A stretch of DNA of 52,797 bases from Flavobacteriales bacterium (GTDB lineage Bacteria > Bacteroidota > Bacteroidia > Flavobacteriales_F > PHOS-HE28). The translations under genes and the position numbers were made by a program. The notes below the pieces were generated by a model. It had not been told where the DNA came from. It did not search any database and saw only the letters and a list, made by a program, of their open reading frames with translations. Position 1 is the first letter of the stretch. Every line of letters starts with the position of its first letter. The stretch spans positions 1 through 52,797 of the forward strand of contig JAIOIH010000061.1 of NCBI GenBank assembly GCA_019912395.1, in the 5' to 3' direction. This document shows positions 26,041-35,600 of the stretch, one piece after another.

Positions 26041-26564
26041 TTGCATTGGTTGTTCTTGAGGATGATCTTGGCTTCGGCATTGCCCATTTTCCGGCTGGCG
26101 ACCCAATCCTGGCAGGCAGCTTTGTGGTCTCCCGCAGCTTTCTTCGCCCAGCCGCGGTTATTGTAGGCTTCTTGGTTCCGTGGATCCAGCTGAAGCACGG
26201 TATTGAAATCCTGGATGGCCAGCTCCTGCTTGCCCCATTTTCCGTACGCACTACCCCGGCTGGTGTACGCCCACAGATGGTCGGGTTTCCGATCGATCAC
26301 CGATGAAAAATCAGTGATGGCTTTCTCATATTCACGCTGGAGGCTATGGCAAAAACCGCGTTGGAGATACGCGTTCAGATATTCCGGGTCGATCTCCAAC
26401 ACCCGGGTGTAGAACTGGATGGCTTCCGCATATGTGCCATTGCTGTAGGCCCGTTCACCCTTTCGAAAGAGCGCATCCACCTCATCGGGGTCCGCGGCGG
26501 TACGCTGTGCCGGGGCCACAAGGGCCTGCACGATCAGGAATGCGATGAGAACGGGTTTGAGCAT
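26037..26564 (-). CDS. Secreted TPR-repeat protein
   Basis: A 175-residue protein with a signal peptide (to about residue 20, LVAPAQ) and four TPR-type units with the A-Y-x-x-R-G pattern (AYSNGTYAEAIQFYTRVL, AYLQRGFCHSL, AYTSRGSAYGKWG, AYNNRGWAKKAAG). TPRs bind partner proteins. The ATG at 26564 starts the signal peptide; the frame continues upstream without coding features. It forms a two-gene unit with the Cys-containing protein. Confidence 0.82.
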   Translation of the reverse strand: MLKPVLIAFLIVQALVAPAQRTAADPDEVDALFRKGERAYSNGTYAEAIQFYTRVLEIDPEYLNAYLQRGFCHSLQREYEKAITDFSSVIDRKPDHLWAYTSRGSAYGKWGKQELAIQDFNTVLQLDPRNQEAYNNRGWAKKAAGDHKAACQDWVASRKMGNAEAKIILKNNQCK

Positions 26565-26694
26565 CGGGGCCGTTCTTACGCAGAAGCACACGCCCGGTTT
26601 CATTCCGGAAGCGAATGACCGGATGCGCACAGGAAAGAGGAGCGTGTAACCTTTTTGGGAAGAAGCTTCGTACAGGGGAGAAATTCCTCTGATC

Positions 26695-26817
26695 ATGACA
26701 AAGCCGAACAGTTCTGTAGCCGCCCGCACGTTGATCATGGCGGCGGTCCTGGTAATGGGCCTGATAGTTACGATGCTTGCCAAGGGCCTCATCTCCACTG
26801 CGATCCTGGCTTCTTGA
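26695..26817 (+). CDS. Candidate 40-residue single-pass membrane protein
   Basis: A short frame beginning MTKPNSSVAARTL with one hydrophobic helix (residues about 13-39) and ending ILAS. It lies 8 bases before the start of the gene at 26826 and on the same strand. The polar Lys-bearing N-terminus followed by a membrane stretch suggests a real small membrane protein rather than chance, but there is no family support and no clear promoter. Confidence 0.4.
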   Translation: MTKPNSSVAARTLIMAAVLVMGLIVTMLAKGLISTAILAS

Positions 26818-26825
26818 CCCCATTG

Positions 26826-27923
26826 ATGCGTGTAGCTCTGCGCCCGTCATTCCTGCGTAGTTGTTGGGTCGTGTTCGCCGTGGTGGTCACCACCATGGCC
26901 ATGGCCCAAAGCAAGTTCACCATCAACGGGCGCTTGAAGGTGGATGGAGGTGGAATGGACGGCTGCCGCATGGTGGTGTACATGGGGGGCGAAAAGCAAC
27001 GAACGATCTCCTCCGACCTCAATCGCTTCTCCTTGGAGATGGAGCTGAACAAGAACTATGTGCTGTCCTTCGAGAAGGATGGTTTCGTTACGAAGAAACT
27101 TTCGTTCAACACCCATGTTCCGGCTTCGGCGGCACAGGTCGGATTCACCCCGTTCGACTTCGTGGTCTCCCTCTTCAAGCAGTACGAGGGCATGAACACG
27201 GTGGTCTTCAATCAGCCGGTAGGCATGATCCGCTATGATGCTGTCCTGGCCGATTTTGACTATGATACCGATTATACCAAGAGCATCCAGAGCGCCTTGG
27301 AGGATGCGCAGGCGGAAGTGGAGAGGAAACAGAAGGAGGAAGTGCGCGAACAGGCCGATGCCGCCAAGCAAAAGGATCAGGAAGCCAAGGAAAAAGCAAA
27401 AGCCGATGCGCGCACAGCCAAGGAGGCGGATGCCAAGGCCAAGGAACTGGCCAAACAGGAATCGGCCGCGCGCAATGCCGCACCGGCACCTGTTGCCGAC
27501 GTGAAGTCAGTTTCACCGCCACCGGCAGTGGCACCACCACCGCCGGAAAAGGTGGAGCGGAAACCACCGCCACCGCCAAAGCCATTGCCCGCAAGTGTGA
27601 TCGCCAAGCCCGTGGAGGGGTCCGAGCAACGCAAGCCCAATGCGCCTCGGATGGTGCAGGAGCCTTCACGCGTGGAGCAAGCCATGGTGCGTGAGTCCGA
27701 GGAACCGCGACCGAAATATGAAATCACGCCCATGGCCGTGGTCCGCCATCACGATGTGATCGTGGAGCCCAATGAGGTGATCACCGTCATCAAGCTGGAA
27801 AAAGGGGATGTGACCACGGAGTATCGGCGCGTGTCGCGGAAGTACAGCGGTGTGTTCTACTTCAAGAACGGCACAAGCTGCACCCAGCTCACGTATGAGA
27901 ACGAGGCATTGGCGGAGAACTGA
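26826..27923 (+). CDS. Secreted carboxypeptidase-regulatory-like protein with coiled-coil and Pro-rich region
   Basis: A 365-residue exported protein; the ATG at 26826 opens a signal peptide ending TTMAMAQ. The first domain (about 28-150) has FTINGRLKVDG, MVVYMGGE, YVLSFEKDGFVTKKLSFNT and resembles the proteins at 5765 and 8479. A charged coiled coil (about 155-215, runs of Glu/Lys/Ala) and a Pro-rich segment (PPPAVAPPPPEKV) follow, then a compact C-terminal domain of about 70 residues (VVRHHDVIVEPNEVITVIKL). The tail may be a new small domain. Function unknown; envelope location predicted. Confidence 0.78.
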   Translation: MRVALRPSFLRSCWVVFAVVVTTMAMAQSKFTINGRLKVDGGGMDGCRMVVYMGGEKQRTISSDLNRFSLEMELNKNYVLSFEKDGFVTKKLSFNTHVPASAAQVGFTPFDFVVSLFKQYEGMNTVVFNQPVGMIRYDAVLADFDYDTDYTKSIQSALEDAQAEVERKQKEEVREQADAAKQKDQEAKEKAKADARTAKEADAKAKELAKQESAARNAAPAPVADVKSVSPPPAVAPPPPEKVERKPPPPPKPLPASVIAKPVEGSEQRKPNAPRMVQEPSRVEQAMVRESEEPRPKYEITPMAVVRHHDVIVEPNEVITVIKLEKGDVTTEYRRVSRKYSGVFYFKNGTSCTQLTYENEALAEN

Positions 27924-27935
27924 TCCAATGTTGGC

Positions 27936-29177
27936 TCACCAGACCACCCCCACACGCCCCGCCAAGGCCTTGCCTCTCGCCTGATCGGAGAACAGGCCCA
28001 CCGCGTTCGGCGTTCCGACACTGATGCTGAGGTGGTCCTGGACGAAAGCCTCTAGTCCCACACGTGCTCGGAATTCACCGAAGCCACCATAGGTTACGCC
28101 TACTTGGGCGAGAACAGCTCGGCTGAGCGGGAAGTTGCGGACCACTGTTCCACGGGGTATGTAGCCGGGTAAGGTCCGCTGGTCGATCGATACCGCGTAG
28201 GCATGACGCTCAAACCCGGGAATGCCCTTGTAGCGCCTGCCGAATTCGAGTTTGGCCTCCACCATTGCAGGGAGCGGGCGCAGGAAACTCATTGGCTCAT
28301 AGCCCAGTCCCAGACTATCCTGCAAGCTGTTCTCGTTCAGGATCAACCCGTCCAGGTCCAGTATTCCGGCCACTTCAACCCCCTCGTATCGGATGGTGGA
28401 ATCCTTGTCCACGGATAAGGACCGTTGGTTCCAGTTGATGAAACCCAGGTCGAAAATGCCGATGGAACCCATCGCGGGCATTCCGAACAGCCGAAAAGGC
28501 CGCTTCCATTGCAGAGTGATGGCCGCACCGATCCCGTTGGAGAAGCCAGTGCTTCCGGTATCACTACGCTGGTATTCTCCGTCCAGTTCCAGTTCCAAAT
28601 ATCGGCCATCGGTAGCGGTATAAAGGTCGGCCTTGGGGATATCCCCCGTGTTCAATGATCTCCCGTTCACAATGGCGAGTTCCACGAAGGATCCCGTCCT
28701 CTTGTCCTCCACGCCGAAGGCGAAGGTTTGGTATTGGACCTGTTCGAATGCGCTCGGTCCGATATGGGCGGTGCTTCCCTCGAACGCTGCATTGCCGAAA
28801 AAGGACAGTGTGTAGGCATCCCGGACAAAGCGGATCCCCAGAAGGTCGCGGTGGGCCACGCTGACGCGGGGCATGAGGTCAGCGAGTCCGAATAGGCTGT
28901 CCCCCCATGCAAAGCTGGCGGATCCGCTGAACTCATATCCAGCCCTGTTCGCGCTTCCCAGTGCGTTCAAGGTGCGTTCACGAACCTCGGTACTCAGGAA
29001 TCCGCCCCGATGGATGCCCATCACCAGGTCGTTGTACAGCACGTTGGAATCGTAGGCACCCACGGACTCCAACGTGATCCGATGCTTATGCACCATATGC
29101 TGACTCCAGGTGCTGTCCGCTTGGGCCGAGGCCAGCATGGGGAAAAGTAGCGGAAGCCAGCACCAGCGATCACTCAT
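27936..29177 (-). CDS. Outer-membrane beta-barrel protein, PorV/PorQ-like (DUF5723-type)
   Basis: A 413-residue protein with a signal peptide ending MLASAQ. The body alternates short polar and aromatic strands with Gly-rich turns and ends in VGVVW, a C-terminal aromatic suitable for the barrel assembly machinery. The pattern recalls DUF5723 barrels of Bacteroidota, related in style to PorV and PorQ; assignment is by overall character, not by a sharp motif. The ATG at 29177 overlaps the end of the upstream lipoprotein gene by eight bases, so the pair is coupled. Likely a partner of that lipoprotein at the outer membrane. Confidence 0.72.
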   Translation of the reverse strand: MSDRWCWLPLLFPMLASAQADSTWSQHMVHKHRITLESVGAYDSNVLYNDLVMGIHRGGFLSTEVRERTLNALGSANRAGYEFSGSASFAWGDSLFGLADLMPRVSVAHRDLLGIRFVRDAYTLSFFGNAAFEGSTAHIGPSAFEQVQYQTFAFGVEDKRTGSFVELAIVNGRSLNTGDIPKADLYTATDGRYLELELDGEYQRSDTGSTGFSNGIGAAITLQWKRPFRLFGMPAMGSIGIFDLGFINWNQRSLSVDKDSTIRYEGVEVAGILDLDGLILNENSLQDSLGLGYEPMSFLRPLPAMVEAKLEFGRRYKGIPGFERHAYAVSIDQRTLPGYIPRGTVVRNFPLSRAVLAQVGVTYGGFGEFRARVGLEAFVQDHLSISVGTPNAVGLFSDQARGKALAGRVGVVW

Positions 29178-30774
29178 CGCCATTCACGATGTAGTTGCCG
29201 TTCATCGTCACTTGCAACTCCATGCTGTAGTGGTCGAGGAGCTGAACGTGTTGAGCTTGGTCCGCCGTGTTGAAGATGGCTGTGATGCGCACGGTCCCCG
29301 TTTGATGCAGCAGGTCCATCTGTGCCGGGCTCACCTCAAGGTCCACGTGGCTGGTGGTGCTGGAGGAAACAAAACCATCCGCCCCCAAGTTGCCCGCTGC
29401 AACCGTTCCTCCGGGTGAGAGGTTCGCTAGCACTTGGCCACTGTGGTCCACCACGGCAACTTCGATGTTCGCGCTGAATGGAAATCCATTAACCGCGAAG
29501 AGGTGCAATGTTCCGCTCTGCCACGCGTGCGCCTCTGCGTTGCCGGGAAGGTCCAGGGACACGGTCTTTCCAAGGGTAAGGTCGGTGGCGATCAGCCGCA
29601 GCGGGATGTCCACCTCCATTTCGGCGATTAGCTTGCTGTCGTGGTACAGAAAATCGTGGCCATTGCTGATGTTGCCCAAGGGATTGATGGTGATGTCCAA
29701 GGCGTATCCGATACGGTCGGGCAGATTCTCCAGAAAAAGATCGATGTTGCTATTGCCCTGGTCCAGGTTGAACGTGTTCAGGGCGGACTGGGAACCAGTA
29801 CCGAGGTCCAGGGCGCGATCAATGTTCACCGGCCCCGAAGTGATGCTGCCGACAAGGTCCACATTGTTCCCGGTCGTCGTGTTCTGCGAACGTATGTAGT
29901 GGATGTTCGCGCGGGCATCCACACCGATCCCGTTCCGCAGCTTTACGCTTGCACTTACCTGGTCCAGGTCCAGTGTTCCACTGATGTTGGTGAAGAGGTC
30001 GAGTTCCGTGGAGGCGGGATCCACGGTGATGATGCGCGTGCCGAAGGAACCCGTGGCGTACTGCGGAATGATGTCGTAGTAGCTCACCGTGGCGAGCAGG
30101 CTGTCCTGATCAGTGATCGTGATGATGGTCCCGTCCGGTGAGTTGGAATAGCTGATGTGGGTGGCAAGCGAGTTCACGTCATCATGGTCGGGGCCACGCA
30201 TGTCGAAGACGTATCCATCCAAGGGCCTGCCCGACATAACCGTGCTGGGAGCGGTAGGTGTGCCCGGGGGAATGAGCTGTTCCAAGTGGAAAGGAACGCC
30301 GTTCAATGATGCGCCGGGCAAGGCGAAATCCCCGATGATGTTGCCGTTCATCATGCTGGTGATGGCAACGTCCACCTGTCCCGATCGCACGATCAGTTCG
30401 GTGAGTTGAAGATCCTCCAGGTCGAAACGGGTCACATCATCGCTGGTATTGAAGGTGGCCCCGGGCTGGAACGGCACGGGGCCGGGGAAGGGGAGGGCAT
30501 AGGCATAGCGGAAGCTGGTATCCGGCGCAGTGAGCACAGTATCCAACGCGAGTGAAAAAAGCTCGGTGGTATAGAGGATGCTGACGTTGCCTTGTGCGTC
30601 AGCACTGAGAATACTGTCGGGCATCAGGTCGCGGATGGTCAGCGTGGTTTTGGCCAGTGGGGCTAAAACGTTCAGGTCCCATTGGGATTTCAGCTTATCC
30701 TTCCGGCAGGAAGTAATGGATACCGTGGCCACGAGCAGGCCAAGGGCGAGGGAGGCGGAAAGCAAGCGACTCAT
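29170..30774 (-). CDS. Large lipoprotein, unknown function, partner of barrel protein
   Basis: A 534-residue lipoprotein: the N-terminus SRLLSASLALGLL leads to a lipobox VSITSC (Cys near residue 24). The mature part is strand-rich with many Asn/Asp turns (for example DRIGYALDITINPLGNISNG) and carries no catalytic motif I recognise. It overlaps the barrel gene downstream by eight bases. The ATG at 30774 was chosen for the signal peptide; the frame extends upstream into the divergent promoter region. A possible promoter element (ATACCTTG, minus strand, 30781-30788) is weaker than the divergent one. Likely outer-membrane-attached. Confidence 0.72.
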   Translation of the reverse strand: MSRLLSASLALGLLVATVSITSCRKDKLKSQWDLNVLAPLAKTTLTIRDLMPDSILSADAQGNVSILYTTELFSLALDTVLTAPDTSFRYAYALPFPGPVPFQPGATFNTSDDVTRFDLEDLQLTELIVRSGQVDVAITSMMNGNIIGDFALPGASLNGVPFHLEQLIPPGTPTAPSTVMSGRPLDGYVFDMRGPDHDDVNSLATHISYSNSPDGTIITITDQDSLLATVSYYDIIPQYATGSFGTRIITVDPASTELDLFTNISGTLDLDQVSASVKLRNGIGVDARANIHYIRSQNTTTGNNVDLVGSITSGPVNIDRALDLGTGSQSALNTFNLDQGNSNIDLFLENLPDRIGYALDITINPLGNISNGHDFLYHDSKLIAEMEVDIPLRLIATDLTLGKTVSLDLPGNAEAHAWQSGTLHLFAVNGFPFSANIEVAVVDHSGQVLANLSPGGTVAAGNLGADGFVSSSTTSHVDLEVSPAQMDLLHQTGTVRITAIFNTADQAQHVQLLDHYSMELQVTMNGNYIVNGDE

Positions 30775-30822
30775 TGTGGGCAAGGTATGGGATGAAGCAC
30801 GATCAACTGGTCTGCTGGTGCC

Positions 30823-30830
30823 TAAATTTG
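30823..30830 (+). promoter_or_regulatory. -7 element of gene 30854
   Basis: TAAATTTG followed by C, a full match to TAnnTTTG, 23 bases before the GTG start at 30854, in the 79-base divergent gap with the lipoprotein gene. Confidence 0.6.
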
Positions 30831-30853
30831 CAGCAACGGCACTAAGGCCGAAC

Positions 30854-31300
30854 GTGTTGCTGAAACGTCGCATTCTGTCTCCTTGGTTAATGAGCTCAGC
30901 AGTGATGCTGGGCATCTCCTATGCGTGGCATGGCTTGGCGTTGACCGACATCTCGGACCTCCGGGTGGATCCTTGGCTGTACCTCGGTCTATCCAGTCTC
31001 GCCTATCTCTGCATCGGCCTCATCCTAACGCTGACGATCCACTTCCTGATCGCTCGCGAATGGCTCTCGTTGAAGACGGCCTTCCAACTGAAGGCCATGT
31101 TGGTGGGCGGCGGGGTCGGGGTACTGGTGTATTTGGTGATGCTGCTATCCGGACTGTCCTTCGCCAGTCATGGCATCGAACATGTGGTGGTGGACCTGAT
31201 CTGGCAGATCATTGAGCAAGGGATCGGGGGGCTGATGGTGAGCTTGGGCATCATCTACGACCTGCACCGGAGGTTCATGGAAGCGGAGCGGGCACACTGA
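30854..31300 (+). CDS. Small integral membrane protein, unknown
   Basis: About 148 residues with four predicted membrane helices (LMSSAVMLGISYAW, YLGLSSLAYLCIGLILTL, VGGGVGVLVYLVMLLSG, IWQIIEQGIGGLMVSLG). The start is uncertain: GTG 30854 (then TTG, CTG, AAA) follows a perfect -7 element; a downstream ATG at 30892 would cut the first helix. No family recognised. It converges on rarA with a two-base gap. Confidence 0.65.
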   Translation: MLLKRRILSPWLMSSAVMLGISYAWHGLALTDISDLRVDPWLYLGLSSLAYLCIGLILTLTIHFLIAREWLSLKTAFQLKAMLVGGGVGVLVYLVMLLSGLSFASHGIEHVVVDLIWQIIEQGIGGLMVSLGIIYDLHRRFMEAERAH

Positions 31301-31302
31301 GG

Positions 31303-32601
31303 TCACGTAGCGTATTTGCTTCCCCAGACCTGTTGAAGATAGGCTGCGAACGCCTGTTCCCTCCTGTTGTCGCCTGGTTTGTAGAATGCTGTCCCGCTCA
31401 GTTCCAGCGGTAGGAATTCCTGCTCGGAATAATGCCCCGGCGCATCGTGGCTGTACTGGTAATCCTTGCCGTGCCCCAGGTCCTTCATTAGCTTGGTCGG
31501 AGCGTTCCGCAGATGGATGGGTACGGCCAGGTCCCCCGTACGCGTGACCGCTTGCTGGGCTTCCCCGATGGCCATGTAACTGGCATTGCTCTTGGGCGCA
31601 CAGGCCAAATACACGGCACACTGCGAAAGCACGATGCGGCTTTCCGGCCAGCCGATCATCTTCACCGCCTGCATGGCCGTGGTAGCCATGAGCAAGGCAT
31701 TGGGGTCGGCATTGCCGATGTCCTCACTGGCCAGGATCAGCATCCGGCGGGCGATGAAGAGGGGGTCCTCTCCACCTTCCACCATTCTCGCCAGCCAATA
31801 CACGGCGGCATTCGGGTCGCTGCCGCGCATGCTTTTAATGAAGGCGCTCACGATATCATAGTGCTGCTCGCCCTGCTTGTCATACCGTGCCGTGGTGGTC
31901 TGTACGACATCGTGTACCAGTGCATCGGTGATCACCACCGGTTCCGCATGTGCCTTGTCCTGTTGGGAAGGCCGAACTGCTCGCACGCAGAGCTCAAAGG
32001 TGTTCAGCAACCTGCGGGCATCGCCACCACTGGCCCGCATCAAGGCATCGGTTTCCTTCAGTTCGATCGTTTCCTTTTGAAGTTCAGGGTCCTCCCGCAT
32101 CGCCCGGTGCAGCAATCCGGTGAGGTCCTCCACGCTCAGCGGCTTCAGCACATATACCTGTGAACGCGACAACAACGCACTGATGACCTCGAAGGAGGGG
32201 TTCTCCGTGGTGGCACCGATCAATGTGATCACTCCTTTTTCCACGGCACCGAGAAGCGAATCCTGCTGGGCCTTGCTGAAGCGGTGGATCTCATCAATGA
32301 AGAGGACTGCACTTCGGGAGAAAAGCCCGCTACCCCCGGCCTTTGCGATCACCTCACGGATGTCCTTCACCCCGCTACTGATGGCGCTGAGGGTGTGGAA
32401 GGGCCGGTCCAGCTCCTTCGCCAGGAGCCGGGCCATGGTGGTCTTGCCCACCCCGGGTGGGCCCCAGAGGATCATACTGGGCAGGATCTTTCCCGCGATC
32501 GCTTTTCGGATGATGCCTTCGGGGCCCACCAAATGCTCCTGGCCAACGATCTCGTCCAGGTTGGAGGGGCGCATCCGTTCGGCGAGAGGTGCTGTATCCA
32601 T
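31303..32601 (-). CDS. rarA: Replication-associated recombination AAA+ protein RarA (MgsA)
   Basis: A 432-residue AAA+ ATPase that acts at stalled replication forks. It shows LAERMRPSNLDEIVGQEHL, Walker A GPPGVGKTT, Walker B VLFIDEIHRF, sensor GATTENPSFEV, and the C-terminal MgsA-type block (RGSDPNAAVYWLARM, ASEDIGNADP) ending YLQQVWGSKY. The start at 32601 is 11 bases downstream of a -7 element; an upstream in-frame ATG lies before it. Length is normal for the family. Confidence 0.96.
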   Translation of the reverse strand: MDTAPLAERMRPSNLDEIVGQEHLVGPEGIIRKAIAGKILPSMILWGPPGVGKTTMARLLAKELDRPFHTLSAISSGVKDIREVIAKAGGSGLFSRSAVLFIDEIHRFSKAQQDSLLGAVEKGVITLIGATTENPSFEVISALLSRSQVYVLKPLSVEDLTGLLHRAMREDPELQKETIELKETDALMRASGGDARRLLNTFELCVRAVRPSQQDKAHAEPVVITDALVHDVVQTTTARYDKQGEQHYDIVSAFIKSMRGSDPNAAVYWLARMVEGGEDPLFIARRMLILASEDIGNADPNALLMATTAMQAVKMIGWPESRIVLSQCAVYLACAPKSNASYMAIGEAQQAVTRTGDLAVPIHLRNAPTKLMKDLGHGKDYQYSHDAPGHYSEQEFLPLELSGTAFYKPGDNRREQAFAAYLQQVWGSKYAT

Positions 32602-32612
32602 GTTCGGGATGG

Positions 32613-32620
32613 CGAAATTA
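32613..32620 (-). promoter_or_regulatory. -7 element of rarA
   Basis: TAATTTCG followed by C on the minus strand, fits TAnnTTYG, 11 bases before the ATG at 32601. Confidence 0.5.
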
Positions 32621-32636
32621 CCCCATGCCGAATGAC

Positions 32637-32664
32637 AAAAGCCCCCGCCAACGGCGAGGGCTTT
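32637..32664 (-). terminator. Terminator of the T9SS cargo gene
   Basis: On the minus strand AAAGCCCTCGCC pairs with GGCGGGGGCTTTT around a GTT loop, 21 bases past the stop of the gene at 32686-38214, with a run of T. Confidence 0.8.
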
Positions 32665-32685
32665 CATCAATCTTGCTGCGAAGGG

Positions 32686-35600
32686 TCAAGGCCGGTACAT
32701 GATCTTGCCCGTAGCCTCGGTGCCGTTCAGGATGATGCGGTAGAAGAAGAGCCCGCCACTTGAGCTTTCCGGCGTGAACTTCAATTTCATCGCTGCACCG
32801 TTCTCCACTTCGCCGTCGAAGAGGGTGGTCACTTTATGGCCCAGCATGTCCATGACGATCACAGTTGCGTGTCCACCTGCCGTAGTGTTGAAGCTGATGT
32901 TGGTGCTTTCATTCCGGAAGGGGTTCGGTGCGACCAGCACGTTGGTAATGGGCGCTTGGCCGATGGCCGGTGTTCCCAAGGCCTTCGGTGAATTGCCGCC
33001 ATTGATCACATGGATGGTCTGCACGGTGGTCGCCGTATTCCCGCAATCATCAGTGGCAGTGTAGGTGCGGGTAATGGTGTAACCGCTTTCACAATCGCCT
33101 TTGAAGGTCTCCTCCGTCATGAACACTTCGAAATCGGTATCACAGTTGTCCGTGGCCGAGCACTTCTCAGCTTCCGGTATCGAGCTGCAGTCCACCGTTA
33201 TTTCCGAGGGCAGGCAGCTTAGCACGGGCGCTTGCGTATCGATGATGTGGATGGTCTGTACGCAATTCTCCTCGTTCCCGTCCTCGTCCCGGAATGTCCA
33301 CGTACGCTGGATGGTCACTGGGCAGATGCCACTGTACTCGTCCACATAGGTGAAGTAGTTCACCAACGGACAGTCGGGGCTCTTGCGGAGGATCGGCAGG
33401 CCGATGTCCTCGGCATCGATCGAGCTTCCACATTCAATCGTGGTCACGGCAGGCTCGCAGGAAATGATGATCGGGACCTCGCAGGCCGCCTTGCAGCCTG
33501 TCACCGAGATCACCTGGGTGGCTGAAGCGGTGTTGCCACAAGCGTCGGTCGCTGTAAAGATGCGATCGATGGTGTAGGTGGATTCATCAGGACCCGGGAT
33601 GATCACATCGTTCACTTCCACATCCACGTTGTTCTTGCAATCAGCTGCCCAAACATTCGTGGGAACCTCGGGTACATCGCTGCACTCCACAGTCACGTCA
33701 ACCGGGACATTCATCAGTTCGGGTGCCTGGGTGTCGATGATCAGAATGGTCTGTGTGCAGGTCTCCTCATTGCCTTCCACGTCGCGGAAGGTCCAGTTCC
33801 GGGTAACCGTGATCGGACAGATGCCGCTGAATTCATCGTAGTAGTTGAAGTAGTCAACCAGCGGGCAGTCGGGGCTCTTGCGGACCACCGGAAGGCCGAT
33901 GTCCTCGGGATCGATGGAGCTACCGCACTCCACCGTGGTCATGGCCGGCCCACAGGAGATGATGATGGGGGTTTCGCAACCTCCGCAATCCTGAGGGAGT
34001 ACGTTGGCGGTGGCGCTGCTGGTGCAGCCGTTGGCTCCGGTAACCACGAGCGTGTACATGCCCACCTCACCTACCGTCGGGTTCTGCTGTGTACTGCTGT
34101 AGCCGTATGGACCCGTCCACATGAAGGTTCCGTTTCCGGTTCCTTGCAAGGTGACCGTATTCGTGATGCAGTCGAGCGTTCCACCCATGGCTTGTGCTCC
34201 CGGTACGCTCAGGTCCTCGTCCACCGTGGCTGTGGCGGTGCTGGTGCAACCGTTGGTTCCGGTCACCACGAGGGTGTAGGTGCCGGCTTCGGTCACAGTG
34301 GGGTTTTGCGCGGAGCTGGTGAACCCGTTCGGGCCGGTCCAGCTATAGGTTCCGTTGCCCGTTCCCTGCAGGGTCACGCTTGTAGCCGTGCAGCTCAGTG
34401 TTCCGCCGGCAGCCTGTGCTCCCGGTACGGTACCGTCCCGATCGACCAGGGCCGTTGCGGTGCTGGTGCATCCGTTAGTGCCCGTCACCACGAGGGTGTA
34501 GGTTCCGGCCTCGGTCACAGAGGGGTTCTGCATGGAGGAGGTGAACCCGTTGGGGCCGGTCCAGGCAAAGGTGCCGTTGCCGGTTCCCTGGAGGGTGATC
34601 GAGCTGACGATGCAATTGAGCGTTCCACCAGCGGCCTGTGCACCGGGGGCAGCGTTGTCGAGGATCACGTCCGCGGAGGCGGTGCTGGTGCATCCGTTGG
34701 ACGGGTCCGTGACAGTAAGTGTGTAGGTGCCGGGAGTGGAAACCACAGGGTCTTCATCGGTGCTCGTAAATCCTCCGGGACCTGTCCAGCTAAACGTAGC
34801 TCCGCTGGTCGTGCTTCCACCGTCGAGGGGAACACTGGTCACCGAGCATGTTAAGGTGCCGTTGGCGGAAGCAGTGGCATTCGGAACAGCCGTGTTCATC
34901 GTTACCGTGGCCTCGTCGGTGCTGGTGCAACCGGTCTGGATGTTGGTAACGACCAAGGTGTAAGTTCCAGCCGCATCCACGTACGGCGTAGCCGTATTGG
35001 CACCGCTCGCGATATGGCCCCCGCCGCTAGCGGTCCAAGCGTATGAAACTCCTCCCGTGGGAGAGCTGCCGTTGAGCATTACTTGGTTACCCGTGGTGCA
35101 GGTGATCACCTTGTCCGCACCCGCGTTCGCACCGGGCGTTCCGCTGGATCCGATGGTGACGGAGAGTTGGAGCGTGCAGCCATGGGCGTCGGTGATGTCC
35201 ACCGTATAGCTACCCGCTGCCAGATTGTTCACCGACGAGCCGGAGCCTCCAGTACTCCATGCATAGGCGTACGGTGCGGTTCCTCCACTAACGTTCACAC
35301 TGGCCGAACCATCACTATTGTTACAAGTGGCATTCACGCCATTGATCAAGCCTGCAAGCACGGCGGGCTGGGTGACATTGAACGTCTGTGAAGCGTGGCA
35401 ACCATTGGCGTCCGTCACTTCCACGGTATATGCACCTGCGGTCAGGCCATTGATCGTGGCACCGGTAGGGCCGTGGCTCCAAACGAAGGTGAAGGGGGCA
35501 ACGCCCGTGGAGCTTGCGGTAATGGCCCCGTCACTCGCACCATTGCAGGAAACATGAGTGATCGTGGCGGTGGCCTCGATCAACTTCACCGTGACCACCT

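Noticed and set aside
33985-34651. Regular repeats considered as a CRISPR array
   Set aside because: The 222-base units are in-frame protein repeats without spacers.
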